Below the pieces are notes generated by a model. That model was not told where the DNA came from, searched no databases, and saw only the letters and a program-made list of their open reading frames with translations. A stretch of DNA of 64,000 nucleotides, taken from assembly GCA_050945855.1 (NCBI GenBank), contig JBMNTS010000002.1, forward strand, positions 13,744 through 77,743, read 5' to 3'. Positions 17,859 through 27,300 of this stretch are shown in pieces (within the stretch, counting starts at the first letter, position 1; each line of letters starts with the position of its first letter). Both the position numbers and the translations under genes were made by a program. The DNA is from CAYSNP01 sp050945855 (GTDB lineage Bacteria > Bacillota > Clostridia > Christensenellales > DTU072).

Positions 17859-18761
17859 TTATACGCTGATATCTCCGATTATCTTAATTTCCCTTTGCAA
17901 TTCAATTCCGTACGCTTGCAATACCTTGCTTTGTACCAATCCCATAAGCTCTATGTAATCGCTTGCGGTGCCCACTCCGGTGTTTACTATAAAGCCGGCG
18001 TGCTCATAACTTATCATAGCGCCCCCTACTCTCGTGCCTTTAAGCCCCAGCATATCTATCAGCCGTCCCGACCCTTCGCCCGCCGCGCGCTTGAAAGCGC
18101 ACCCCAGCGAAGGCTTATCAGGATGCGCCGCTCTCCTTTTGGCTTTTGTCTGCTCTACCTTGTCCCGAATGCTTTTAGCCTCTCCCTTCTCCAGCTTCAG
18201 CTTAACCAGCAAAATCATTTCGCTCTCCTTAAAACAGGACTTCCTGTACGCAAAAGAGAGTTCGCTTTGGGAATATACCTTTATGTCGGCGTTATTCATA
18301 TCAAAGCATACCGCCTCGCTCACTCTGTCGCCGATAACGCAGTTGTAAGCGCCCGCGTTCATATATACCGCGCCGCCTATGCTTGCGGGTATGCCCGCCA
18401 ATGACTCTATGCCGGAAAGACTATGCATCAGGCAGACCTCGGTGAGCTTATCTATGCTTACTCCCGCGCCTAAGGTCAACTCCGTGCCGTCCGCCCTGAT
18501 ATAGTTAAGCCTGTCGCTTTTTATGCCCAGTCCGTTAAAACCGCGGTCGGAAACCAGGGTATTGCTTAGCCTGCCCATAAAAACATAAGGGAGTTCTTTT
18601 TGAGCGGCGTAAGCGGATAACAAGCAAAAATCCGCCAAATCCCGAGGGTAAGCCAGATGTTTTATTATTCCTCCCCCTTTGTAGGTGCTGAGGGCGGCGG
18701 CGTCTATATCCTCTTTGATTTCAAAATGCGCGGTGTCATTGGTAGATAACTTCCAATTAAT
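17859..18761 (-). CDS. murB: UDP-N-acetylenolpyruvoylglucosamine reductase MurB, with a non-standard start codon
   Basis: FAD enzyme that reduces UDP-GlcNAc-enolpyruvate with NADPH to UDP-MurNAc in the cytoplasm. FAD-binding motifs are STYKGGG, FMGRLSNTLVSDRGFNG and GIPASIGGAVYMNAGAYN; the catalytic region is LGCAFKRA. The essential STYKGGG segment lies upstream of every ATG, GTG, TTG or CTG codon in this frame, which is open back to a TGA at about 18786. The likely start is ATT (18759-18761) or ATA (18762-18764), placed 9 or 6 nt after GGGAGG. This gives about 300 residues, the normal MurB length. The only conventional in-frame start, a TTG at 18636-18638, would remove the flavin-binding GGG. 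A start-stop pair ATG-GTA-TAA overlaps the ATT by one base and might feed reinitiation. Confidence 0.88.
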   Translation of the reverse strand: MNWKLSTNDTAHFEIKEDIDAAALSTYKGGGIIKHLAYPRDLADFCLLSAYAAQKELPYVFMGRLSNTLVSDRGFNGLGIKSDRLNYIRADGTELTLGAGVSIDKLTEVCLMHSLSGIESLAGIPASIGGAVYMNAGAYNCVIGDRVSEAVCFDMNNADIKVYSQSELSFAYRKSCFKESEMILLVKLKLEKGEAKSIRDKVEQTKAKRRAAHPDKPSLGCAFKRAAGEGSGRLIDMLGLKGTRVGGAMISYEHAGFIVNTGVGTASDYIELMGLVQSKVLQAYGIELQREIKIIGDISV

Positions 18762-18812
18762 TATACCATACCTCCCGAGGCTATTTCAATAATAAGCAAT
18801 TTTTCAATTGAC

Positions 18813-18838
18813 AAAAAAGCTAATCCGTACCGATTAGC
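18813..18838 (-). terminator. Rho-independent terminator after hprK
   Basis: Minus-strand hairpin GCTAATC-GGTACG-GATTAGC followed by TTTTTT. It ends about 50 nt before the murB start, so murB-whiA-crh-dnaE probably has a separate promoter or depends on read-through. Confidence 0.75.
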
Positions 18839-18851
18839 GTGCAAATATTGC

Positions 18852-18867
18852 GCGGGGCTTGCCCCGC
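18852..18867. other. GC-rich hairpin GCGGGGC-TT-GCCCCGC downstream of hprK
   Basis: Seven-base-pair arms with a two-base centre (or six pairs with a CTTG tetraloop). It has no T-run on the minus strand and stands in tandem with the true terminator 15 nt farther on. It may protect the 3' end of the hprK message. Confidence 0.5.
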
Positions 18868-18912
18868 TTTAATCCTTATTATTATATGCCTTGGGAAAGC
18901 GGATTTTTACTT

Positions 18913-19869
18913 TTATCCTCTCATACGCTCATCAAGCAGCGCGGCGCAATTATGCCCGCCCCTTTTCAGCGCGAAATCCCGTACCGCGACTTCGATTATT
19001 ATCGCAATGTTTCTGCCCTCCAGCACGGGAATAATCAATTTGGGTATCTTTACGCCCAAAATTTCTTCCTCTTTTAATTCCTTGCCTACCCGCTCATAGA
19101 CTTTTTCCGAATCGTATTTTTCCAATTCGATTAACAGCTCTACCTGTTTTTGGTTGAGAATGGAGCCTACCCCGTATATAGCGCGCACGTCGATAATACC
19201 TACGCCTCTGATTTCCATCAGATGCCTGATTAATTCCGGAGCGGACCCTATTATTGCTTTATCTATATTTTTCAGCACGACAATGTCGTCGGTTACCAAT
19301 CTGTGCCCTCTGTGGACCAACTCCAGCGCGGTTTCGCTCTTGCCTATGCCAGAATCGCCCGTAATCAATACTCCGGTGCCGAATACGTCCGCCAGAACGC
19401 CGTGCTTTTGCGTGGAGGTGGAGGGCGCCAGCAGTTCCGAAAGATAAAACAGCAGGCTGCCTACAAAATCCGAGGTTATCTTGTCCGTGGAATAAATGGG
19501 CTTATTATATTTTTGCGCAAACTCCCTCATTTCCGGCAGCGGCGTAAGCGAGCGGGATAAAATCAGGCAGGGTATATCCGTAGAAAAAAACTTGTCCAAT
19601 ACTTTTCGTCTTTTACCTCCTTCCAAGGACAATAAAAAACTCATTTCCGCCATACCGATGACCTGCACTCTGGACTGGGCAAAATAGTCCTCGTAGCCCG
19701 CGAAAAACAAACCGGGTCTGTTGACTCCGTTGGTGCACAGGGCAATACTTCCTCCCTTGCTTACCTCCGCTTTTAAATCCAGCGCTTTTATAAATGACGC
19801 TTCTTCAACCGGCCGCTCCTCCCGCTCTTCGCGGATTAGGGCAGTTCTGTCTAAAATATTATCTTCCAT
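18913..19869 (-). CDS. hprK: HPr kinase/phosphorylase
   Basis: Bifunctional enzyme that phosphorylates or dephosphorylates the regulatory serine of HPr and Crh in response to glycolytic state. Of 318 residues, the catalytic domain has HGVLADVFG (H156), Walker A GDSGIGKS (171-178) and the signature MEIRGVGIIDVRAIYG. The N-terminal DRTGG-like domain is present. The target serine is found in the nearby Crh-like gene. It follows a HAD phosphatase gene by 17 nt and shares its promoter. Confidence 0.95.
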   Translation of the reverse strand: MEDNILDRTALIREEREERPVEEASFIKALDLKAEVSKGGSIALCTNGVNRPGLFFAGYEDYFAQSRVQVIGMAEMSFLLSLEGGKRRKVLDKFFSTDIPCLILSRSLTPLPEMREFAQKYNKPIYSTDKITSDFVGSLLFYLSELLAPSTSTQKHGVLADVFGTGVLITGDSGIGKSETALELVHRGHRLVTDDIVVLKNIDKAIIGSAPELIRHLMEIRGVGIIDVRAIYGVGSILNQKQVELLIELEKYDSEKVYERVGKELKEEEILGVKIPKLIIPVLEGRNIAIIIEVAVRDFALKRGGHNCAALLDERMRG

Positions 19870-19886
19870 ATTTCTTTCTTCGGATT

Positions 19887-20699
19887 TTACTCCTCAAGTC
19901 CGTATTTGTTTATTATATGCAGCACGCCGTCCTCATTATTGGAAGGCGCTATTACGTCAGCAAAACGTTTGGCGTATTCGGAGCCGTTGGCTACCACTAC
20001 TCCCAGCCCCGCATATTTTATCATTTCCGCATCGTTGGAAGCGTCGCCGATACAAATTATCTCTTCCCTTTTGATGCCGTGCATTTTTGCCACCGTTTCC
20101 ACCGCCTTGCCCTTGTTTATGTCGATATTAATCATTTCCACCAGCCATTTGAGCGATGTGTTAAACAGTATTTTGTCGCCGAAAATGGCTTTCATCTGCT
20201 CTATTATGCCCTGCACCTTTTGTGGCTCGGTCATTATCATCATTTTGATGGGGCTGAACTTGCGCTCTTTCAGGTATTTTGTAATGGGATACCCTAAAAT
20301 AAGCGGGTCTTGGCAGGAATAGCTTTTGTAAATGTCCGTATAAGGAGTGTGCTGCGCCACTATAAACTTCTCAAAATCGTAAAGCTGATAATAGTGCCCC
20401 TCTTTCTCTATCCATTCCGCGGTTTTGAGCGCAATTTCGTGAGCGATGGGGCAGGTGGCGATTCTTTCTCCGCTCTCGATATCCTCTATAGACGCGCCCT
20501 GAAAGCCGATAACCTCGCCCTTAAGCCCAAGGTCTAAGCAATACGGGCGTATTGAGCAGGTCATGCGGCCGGTTGCGAACATAAACTTGCCGCCTTTGGC
20601 TACGTACTTCTTTACTCCCTCCGCAAGCTTGTCCGAATAAGTAAAATCATCTCTTATAAATGTGCCGTCAAAGTCCGAAACTATCATTTTGTATTTCAT
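19887..20699 (-). CDS. HAD-superfamily phosphatase, Cof type
   Basis: A 270-residue HAD hydrolase of the Cof/IIB class. Motif I is DFDGT (D9 and D11), motif III has the lysine of NKGKAVETVA, and motif IV is GDASNDAEMIKYAGLGV. The C2B cap between them sets specificity for phosphorylated sugars or flavin precursors, which cannot be read from sequence. AAAAGG precedes the ATG. It is probably cotranscribed with hprK, although a metabolic link is unproven. Confidence 0.9.
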   Translation of the reverse strand: MKYKMIVSDFDGTFIRDDFTYSDKLAEGVKKYVAKGGKFMFATGRMTCSIRPYCLDLGLKGEVIGFQGASIEDIESGERIATCPIAHEIALKTAEWIEKEGHYYQLYDFEKFIVAQHTPYTDIYKSYSCQDPLILGYPITKYLKERKFSPIKMMIMTEPQKVQGIIEQMKAIFGDKILFNTSLKWLVEMINIDINKGKAVETVAKMHGIKREEIICIGDASNDAEMIKYAGLGVVVANGSEYAKRFADVIAPSNNEDGVLHIINKYGLEE

Positions 20700-20722
20700 A
20701 TTTTATCCTTTTCTCCGCCTCT

Positions 20723-20751
20723 ATGATACCTTAGAAAAAAAAGATAATCAA
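20723..20751 (-). promoter_or_regulatory. Sigma-A promoter of the HAD-hprK pair
   Basis: TTGATT, 17-nt spacer and TATCAT on the minus strand, 24 nt before the HAD start codon. Confidence 0.6.
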
Positions 20752-20766
20752 CAAAATACAAGGGAT

Positions 20767-22563
20767 TTAATTATTTTTTAAATATTCCGCAATTGCCTTA
20801 GCCCTTTTCTCGCCCAAACCGGGAATCTCGCAAAGCTCTTTTACCGAAGCGTTTTTAATATTTTCAATGCTTTTGAATTTGTCCAAAAGCAAGAGCGCGA
20901 AGCGTTCCCCCACTCCCTCTATCTGGGTAAGGCGGGAGGAAAGCATACGCTTTTCGCGTAATGACTGATGATAAGTAAGGGCAAAACGGTGCGCCTCGTC
21001 TCTTACCCTTTGCAATAGCTTCAGCGCGTAGCTGTCACGGGGCAGCCTTATGGGATTATCGCATTCCGGGGTATATATTTCCTCCTCCGCTTTCGCCAAG
21101 CCTATAATGGGCGCATCCAAGCCCTTTGCCACAGCTAAAGCGGAAGATAGCTGACCTTTGCCGCCGTCAATGACGACAAGGTCGGGTTTTTGCTCAAAGC
21201 CCGCTCCCCCCTCCTTGTATCGCTGCGTCCTGCGCGCAAGCGCCTCTCTTATGCTGGCAAAATCGTCCGCGCCCTCCACCGTCTTTATCTTAAAGCGCCT
21301 GTAGCTTTTTGCGTGCTTTTCTCCGTTGACAAATACCACCATGGAGGCTACCTTATCCGTGCCGCTGATATTGCTGATATCGTAACACTCTATGCGCCTT
21401 GGAGGCGCGGGCAGGTTAAGACGCTCCTTTAATTCGGCTACCGCTCCCCCCGTTTGAGCCAGCTTGCTCTCGATTTTTGCCTGCTGCTTATTTAGATACT
21501 CCAGCGCGTTGTTGTAGGATAATTCCACAAGCCTTTTCTTCTCTCCCTTTTTGGGCACGATAATGCGTACGGTTTTGCCCGCCTTTTCGCGCAGCCACTC
21601 TGATAATTGCTCGGAGAATTGAATGCTTTCCATCAATAATATTTCGTCAATACGCGGGCTGTTGATTTGATAATACTGAATTATGTAAGAGGACAAATCG
21701 GTCTCAACCGAATTGTAAGGGAAGTTTTCGCTGCCCAGCAGTTTGCCTCCTCTGAAAATCATTATATTGATGACCGAATGCGTATCGCTGCTGGCTATGG
21801 TGAATAAGTCCATATCCTTATTATTGGGCAGCGCGGTAATTTGCTTTCTTGTGATTTTTGCCAAAAGTTCCAGCCCGTCGCGGTACATTTTTGCCAGCTC
21901 GAATTCTTCCTTTTCCGCGGCGGAAAGCATTTTTTCCTTTAGAATTCTCTCTATCTCTTTATCGTCCCCGTTTAAAAACGCTATTACCTTATTGATAATC
22001 TCCGCGTATTCCTCTTCGGTAACCCTGCCCGTGCATGGGGCAAGACATCTCTTTATATGGAAGTTTAGGCATTCCCGCCCGTTCTTTTTTGGCAGCTTAT
22101 CCGAACAGGAGCGCAAGGGAAAGGCGAAATGTATCAACTCCAGAATATCCTTTATCCTTACCCCCAGCAAAAACGGACCGAAATAACGCGCACCGTCCTT
22201 TTTGATTTTTCTGGTGCCTTCCACTCTCGGAAAGGGCTCTTTAATATTGATTTTAATGTACGGATACGTCTTGTCGTCCTTTAACAAAATGTTATAAGGC
22301 GGCTGATGTTTTTTTATCAGATTGTTTTCCAGCACAAGCGCTTCCAGCTCGTTGTTGGTGATTATATACCTGAAATCATCAATTCTGGATACCAAAGCCA
22401 TGGTTTTGGCTGTGTTAACCGCCGATGTCTGAAAATATTGCTTTACCCTGTTCTTCAGGCTTTTTGCCTTGCCTACGTAAAGAATGTCCCTGTACTCGTC
22501 CAGAAAAATATATACGCCGCTTTGAGCGGGCAGCGCCGCGAGCCTTGCCTTAACGTCTTTCAT
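20767..22563 (-). CDS. uvrC: Excinuclease ABC subunit C
   Basis: Nuclease subunit of nucleotide-excision repair, which cuts on both sides of a lesion marked by UvrB. The 598-residue chain has an N-terminal GIY-YIG domain (SGVYIFLDE, ILYVGKAKSLKNRVKQYF), a Cys-rich patch (CLNFHIKRCLAPCTGR), a UVR motif for UvrB contact, an RNase H-like C-terminal nuclease (RIECYDISNISGT and LVVIDGGKGQL) and a final tandem helix-hairpin-helix (GEKRAKAIAEYL). The ATG giving MKDVKARLAALP fits the family; a TTG start 12 codons earlier is also open. No strong ribosome site is visible at either. Confidence 0.96.
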   Translation of the reverse strand: MKDVKARLAALPAQSGVYIFLDEYRDILYVGKAKSLKNRVKQYFQTSAVNTAKTMALVSRIDDFRYIITNNELEALVLENNLIKKHQPPYNILLKDDKTYPYIKINIKEPFPRVEGTRKIKKDGARYFGPFLLGVRIKDILELIHFAFPLRSCSDKLPKKNGRECLNFHIKRCLAPCTGRVTEEEYAEIINKVIAFLNGDDKEIERILKEKMLSAAEKEEFELAKMYRDGLELLAKITRKQITALPNNKDMDLFTIASSDTHSVINIMIFRGGKLLGSENFPYNSVETDLSSYIIQYYQINSPRIDEILLMESIQFSEQLSEWLREKAGKTVRIIVPKKGEKKRLVELSYNNALEYLNKQQAKIESKLAQTGGAVAELKERLNLPAPPRRIECYDISNISGTDKVASMVVFVNGEKHAKSYRRFKIKTVEGADDFASIREALARRTQRYKEGGAGFEQKPDLVVIDGGKGQLSSALAVAKGLDAPIIGLAKAEEEIYTPECDNPIRLPRDSYALKLLQRVRDEAHRFALTYHQSLREKRMLSSRLTQIEGVGERFALLLLDKFKSIENIKNASVKELCEIPGLGEKRAKAIAEYLKNN

Positions 22564-22654
22564 AATTGATATATTACCACGAATGGGAGAAAAATTCAAT
22601 TAAGCGCAACCCACCCGGGAAAAAGACGGGGCACCTTAAATAATTATATCCTTA

Positions 22655-24019
22655 TTATTGCGCTTTCAGCTTAAACGATTTTCTTTTTGCCAATACCGTT
22701 ATGGCGATAAAAAGGGCGGAAAATAATGTGGATATGGGCATAGCGCATCCTATGCCGAACAAGCCTAAATCAAAATATATACCTAATAAATATGCAAGGG
22801 GGACGCGTAAAACCAAGGAGGTAAGAATAGCCGTAAGCATAGTGATATTTGTCTTTCCGTATCCGTTTACCAGCCCGTAAAGCGAAGTGGCGAAGGGCAG
22901 GATAAGATAGTCAATGCTTAAAACGCGCAAATATGGCAGACCCATACGCAGCGTGCGCCCGTCGCAATTAAACATCGCAAATATTCCCTTGCTGGCAATC
23001 AGGGTAAAGGCGGCAAATACAATGCCGAAGGCAAAGGTGATTAAAGAGCCGTAAATAAAGGTCTTTTTCACCCGCTTGTATTCGCCCTTGCCCACGTTTT
23101 GGGCTATCATGGCGCTTATCGCCATGGAGAGCGCGCGGGAGGGCAATATGGCAAAGTTGTTGTATTTGGTTACTATTATTCCCGCGGCGGAAGTGTACAC
23201 CGCCTCCCCTTTCCCAATTGAGTTGACAAAGCCGGTAATCAACAAAAAGGACAGCGCTGCCACGCTGTTTTGAATCGCGCCGGGTATTGCTACTGCCATT
23301 ATTTTTTTTATCTCTTCTTTATCCGGCGAAAAGGAAAAGGGCTTAATGCTTATGCCGCTCTTTTTAATAAACAAATGCGCGATTACCGTACTTAAAGCGT
23401 GACTGATCACGGAAGCCAGTGCCACGCCTGCCTCCTTTAAGTTTAAAACTAACACAAATAAGGCGTCCAGGGCGGCATTGACCGCTAACGCGATAACCGC
23501 AATATACATGGGGCGTTTGCTGTCGCCCGCTCCCCTGAGAATAGCAATTTGCCCGTTGAAAATAAATAAAAAGGGGATGCCCGCTGCGGATAGCAGAGTG
23601 AACACTCTTGCCGCCGGAAAAGCCTCCTGCGGCGTCCTTAGCAGGCGCAAAAGAGGGTTGTGCAAAGCGGTTACCACTACCGTAATAAATATGGCTACGG
23701 CTAAAAATATAAAGAACATATTATCGGTAAGCTTTTGAATGTCTTTTTTTCCCTTGCCGTAATTCTGACCTACCACAACAGTCCCTCCCAATCCCAGACC
23801 GATGGCAAGGGCAAGTATCAGTATATATAATTGCGCCCCCGTCCCCACTCCGGAAATGCTTGCGTCCTCTCCCTTGATGCCGATAATCATTAAGTCAGTA
23901 ATGTTGGCAAAAGCCTGGCACAAAGTGGTAATCAAATACGGCAGAGAATACAAAATCAGCCTTTTTGCCACTTTCCCTTGGGTAAGGTCCTGATAATGGC
24001 TTTTTTGCGGTTGTTTCAT
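22655..24019 (-). CDS. MATE family efflux transporter
   Basis: A 454-residue exporter with twelve hydrophobic segments arranged as two homologous bundles. MATE signatures include VVGQNYGKGKKD in the first half and MIAQNVGKGEYKR in the second. The opening KVAKRLILYSLPYLITTLCQ is typical of the DinF/NorM-like group. It would export cations or drugs using Na+ or H+; the substrate is unknown. It stands alone, upstream of uvrC by 91 nt. Confidence 0.9.
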   Translation of the reverse strand: MKQPQKSHYQDLTQGKVAKRLILYSLPYLITTLCQAFANITDLMIIGIKGEDASISGVGTGAQLYILILALAIGLGLGGTVVVGQNYGKGKKDIQKLTDNMFFIFLAVAIFITVVVTALHNPLLRLLRTPQEAFPAARVFTLLSAAGIPFLFIFNGQIAILRGAGDSKRPMYIAVIALAVNAALDALFVLVLNLKEAGVALASVISHALSTVIAHLFIKKSGISIKPFSFSPDKEEIKKIMAVAIPGAIQNSVAALSFLLITGFVNSIGKGEAVYTSAAGIIVTKYNNFAILPSRALSMAISAMIAQNVGKGEYKRVKKTFIYGSLITFAFGIVFAAFTLIASKGIFAMFNCDGRTLRMGLPYLRVLSIDYLILPFATSLYGLVNGYGKTNITMLTAILTSLVLRVPLAYLLGIYFDLGLFGIGCAMPISTLFSALFIAITVLAKRKSFKLKAQ

Positions 24020-24074
24020 TGCTTTCTAGTATGCTGTTTTTTTATCGTTTTAGCAAAAAACTAGTTGCATATAC

Positions 24075-24103
24075 TTGCAAAAATATCATACCTATGTTAA
24101 AAT
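24075..24103 (+). promoter_or_regulatory. Sigma-A promoter of tRNA-Glu
   Basis: TTGCAA, 17-nt spacer and TAAAAT, ending 12 nt before the first base of the tRNA. Confidence 0.65.
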
Positions 24104-24115
24104 ACTTGAGCATTA

Positions 24116-24190
24116 GCCCTCATAGTCTAACGGTTAGGACGCTGGCCTCTCACGCCGGTATTAGGAGTTCGAGTCTCCTTGGGGGTACCA
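24116..24190 (+). tRNA. tRNA-Glu (anticodon CTC)
   Basis: A 75-nt cloverleaf. The acceptor GCCCTCA pairs with TGGGGGT (two G-T wobbles), discriminator A and encoded CCA. The anticodon arm is CTGGC, loop CTCTCAC, GCCGG, so the anticodon is CTC (24149-24151), reading GAG. The T arm AGGAG-TTCGAGT-CTCCT is perfect. Confidence 0.93.
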
Positions 24191-24195
24191 GATAG

Positions 24196-24231
24196 AAAAG
24201 GTGAAAAACGGATAGTTCTTCACCTTTTTTG
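24196..24231 (+). terminator. Rho-independent terminator after tRNA-Glu
   Basis: Ten-base-pair stem AAAAGGTGAA / TTCACCTTTT with a 13-nt loop, ending in a run of T. Confidence 0.8.
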
Positions 24232-24288
24232 TTTATGCGACAATAAGGAATCAAGCCGCTGACATTTATCGGTATTTCAACGATTTAC

Positions 24289-24320
24289 AAAAGAAGCCCG
24301 AATTGCTTCGGGCTTCTTTT
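24289..24320. terminator. Bidirectional terminator between tRNA-Glu and the giant lipoprotein gene
   Basis: Perfect 14-bp stem (AAAAGAAGCCCGAA and its complement) around TTGC, with A and T runs on both sides. It lies 20 nt past the stop of the giant minus-strand gene and would serve either strand. Confidence 0.85.
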
Positions 24321-24340
24321 CATAAGCGTTTTGCGGAACT

Positions 24341-27300
24341 TTAAATCTCGCCCTCTCCCACCAGTAAGTTAAGTTTGAAGATACTGGAGTTAGTGAGTTT
24401 TACGCCTGCCCACGTATAGTTGCCTAAGAACATCTGATTGGAAATCATGGTCGGCACAGTCCCCTGGAATACCCAGTTCCTGCTGTCGTTGGCGTACGGG
24501 AAATAGCCTGTAACGCCCGGTCTGCCGTCCACAATAATGTTGACCGTATTGGCGGTAACGGGATTGTTTCCGGTGATGACTGGATGGTCAAAGTCTAAAG
24601 CCTCTCCGGTGATATGCACAATTATGGTGTGTCTTGCGCCGTCAGCCAGATTGACTCCGCCGATATCTATAGGCTGCTCGTAGGACAGGTAGCCGTATTG
24701 GTTAAAGGTGAACCTGAGTTGTCCGTTGCTGTAAATAAGTTTGATTGTCCTGTTACGGTCGGTCGCTCCAGGAGGCAGCAGATTGGATACATCGTTGCTT
24801 GCTATGATAAATTCCACCTCGCCGTTAGCCTGCATTGTCAGGTTCTGAATATCTACACGGTAGGTATTGTAGCTGCGCAGGTATACGCCGTTGAAGCCGT
24901 CGTTGAGGGAAATCACTTTGGACGCGCCGGTCGCGGAAATCTGCTTGTCTCTGGGTACGTACTCATAGCCGCCGTCTTTTATCTCCACATATTCGTGCCG
25001 CGCGGAATCTACTTTCTTGTCTCCCGCTATAAGCCTGTAAAGCGTAACTCTGGATTCGTAAAGCTCAAAGGCTACATTGGATATCTGCGGATAAGTATTT
25101 ACAGGCGAAAGCGTACAAATCTCGTTGATAACGGTGCGCGGAATCAGGCTGTTGGAACTGCTGCTTACGTTATACATCGTAGTATAGGTATCCAGTCTTA
25201 TCACGGTCAGTGCTTGCGCCGACGTGAGATAATCCGTATAAATCATCAGCAGTATTACGTCGTTATCTTCGTCAAAGGTGGCGTCAATCCTTACCTTGCC
25301 GGACAGCCAGTCAATATCCGTCCTTATCGCGGAAACGAACTTAAACGCGCTGGCGCCGTTGGCCTGCAGGTAAACCCTTGTGGAAGGATTGCCCGAAGCG
25401 CTGTCATAGCCTATAGCCAAAGCCAATCCGATAAATGACGGGTCGTTGGTGGTGGCAGTATACGCGTTTAATGTGTTGCTGTTGGTCTTTAAGCTGATAA
25501 TAGCAAAGCTTTCGGTATTGGAAACGCCGTATAAGCCGCCGCGCGGGTCAAAGGTCCTGTACATCTCGTTATAGCTGGCGCGGTCAAGCTCGAATACCAT
25601 TGACAGCCTGTTGTATTGCGCGGTAATTCCGCTTGCAAGCGTAATCGTGGTAGAACCGGTGTCCGTCGTGGCAATCAGTTCGTCGCCGTTGTAAGCGTGA
25701 CCGAAAGCCTTATTAATGTTTCTCATATCGGGAATGGTTGTCGCCGTCGCCAGTTTTGCCTCGAAATATGCTTGCGCGGAAACCACTGTAATCCTCGCGG
25801 TATATTCCGCCAATACGTCATAATCCGTAAAGTTGTTGAATATGGTGCAGGTAATATCGTAATATCCCGGCGTGAAGATGTGCTGTACCGCTTGAACGGG
25901 CAGACCCGTAATATGGCTGATAGGCAGCAGTACTTCGGGCAGCGCGACATCGTTTATCTTATAAAGCACGGAGTAAGCGGTGCCGGCCGCGACATTCTTA
26001 ACCTGGGCAAAGCTGAACAAGGTGTTAAGATTGATATTTGCCACGCCTTGGGCATCGGTAACGTATGTCAGCGTATTGTTGGCGTTGGCGACTGACAAGC
26101 CCAGCTTGCTCTTGTAACCCTGACGTAATATCCTGTAATCTTTTACCCAGGCGCTCATATTGGTCACGTCAAATCCGGCTATGGAGTAATCGGTAAATCT
26201 TTGAGCGGGTATGTCGATATTATACGTAAAGGTGTCGTCTATGCTTATCGTCAATCCGCCGTCTCTCTTATTGAGAACGAACATCAAATCGTGCACAAAG
26301 CCGTCGGTAAGGAAATCGGTGCCGGAGATATTGATATTCGCCTGACCTGTCTCTACCACCCTCAGACCTTCCTGGGTAATCTCTATCGCCAAAGTGTAAG
26401 CGCCTTGGGAGTTGAGTATAAGTCTGAAGAGGTTGCCTGCCACAAGTTTTGAGAATCTGGCGGAGAAGAAAATCTTGTCATAGTTTTCGCTGATAGGCTG
26501 ATTCATTGCGTCTGTCAATCTGTACTCGTTGCCGCTTTGAATTTCCGCTCCCATGGTATACGTAGCGTCATTCTGATTCTTCAAGGAATATGAATAATAT
26601 CCCTGCTCCAGCCTGGAGTATACCCTGATCATTTGGTCGGTTAAGGAAATATCGGGTATTGCGGCGGGGGCTCCGATTACCGTAAAGTCGCCGGAGAAGA
26701 TAAAGGGCTCGCTGTAAGTGATGTTGGCAAGTACCTGATTCCTGTATTCGCCGCTTTGCAAGTATGCGCTGTGGGTAAAGCCTAAATCATTCGCGTTAAG
26801 CAGCATTTGCACGCCGTCCTGCCTGTAGCAGCGCAGCCAAATCAACGCGCCTTCCTCACCGTCGTCAATCAGCAATTCATCCTCTACCACTTCAAAGCCG
26901 GTCAGATAGGTATGCACCACGACCTCTCTTTGTATGCCGTAGAACTCGTAATTATCCAGCGTGTAATTAATTATTGTGGGATAGACATATCTGGTTGTAA
27001 ACAGCTCGGTAGACCTGACGCTCTTTTCGTTGTCCTTCCACGTAAGCGAGAAGCTGTCGGAATAGACGTCGATAAATAAGCTTTCAAGGGTGTCGCCGCC
27101 GGTAAGACCGTAGGGCAGGGTGCCGTATACAGCTTGCTCCGCCGGGGTCAACTGAGGATTGACATCAAAGGAGAAATTGCCGGTGAGAACCAGATTTTCG
27201 CCTTGCTGCACCAGTTCATGCTTTTCGAAATTTACTCCGGAAAGTATATGCATCGTGTCGTAGGTGGGAGAAAGAGCGGTCTGCTGATAAGAAGAACCGT

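Noticed and set aside
24614..25438. Plus-strand open frame of 274 codons
   Set aside because: Antisense to the C-terminal part of the giant lipoprotein; composition mirrors its codons.
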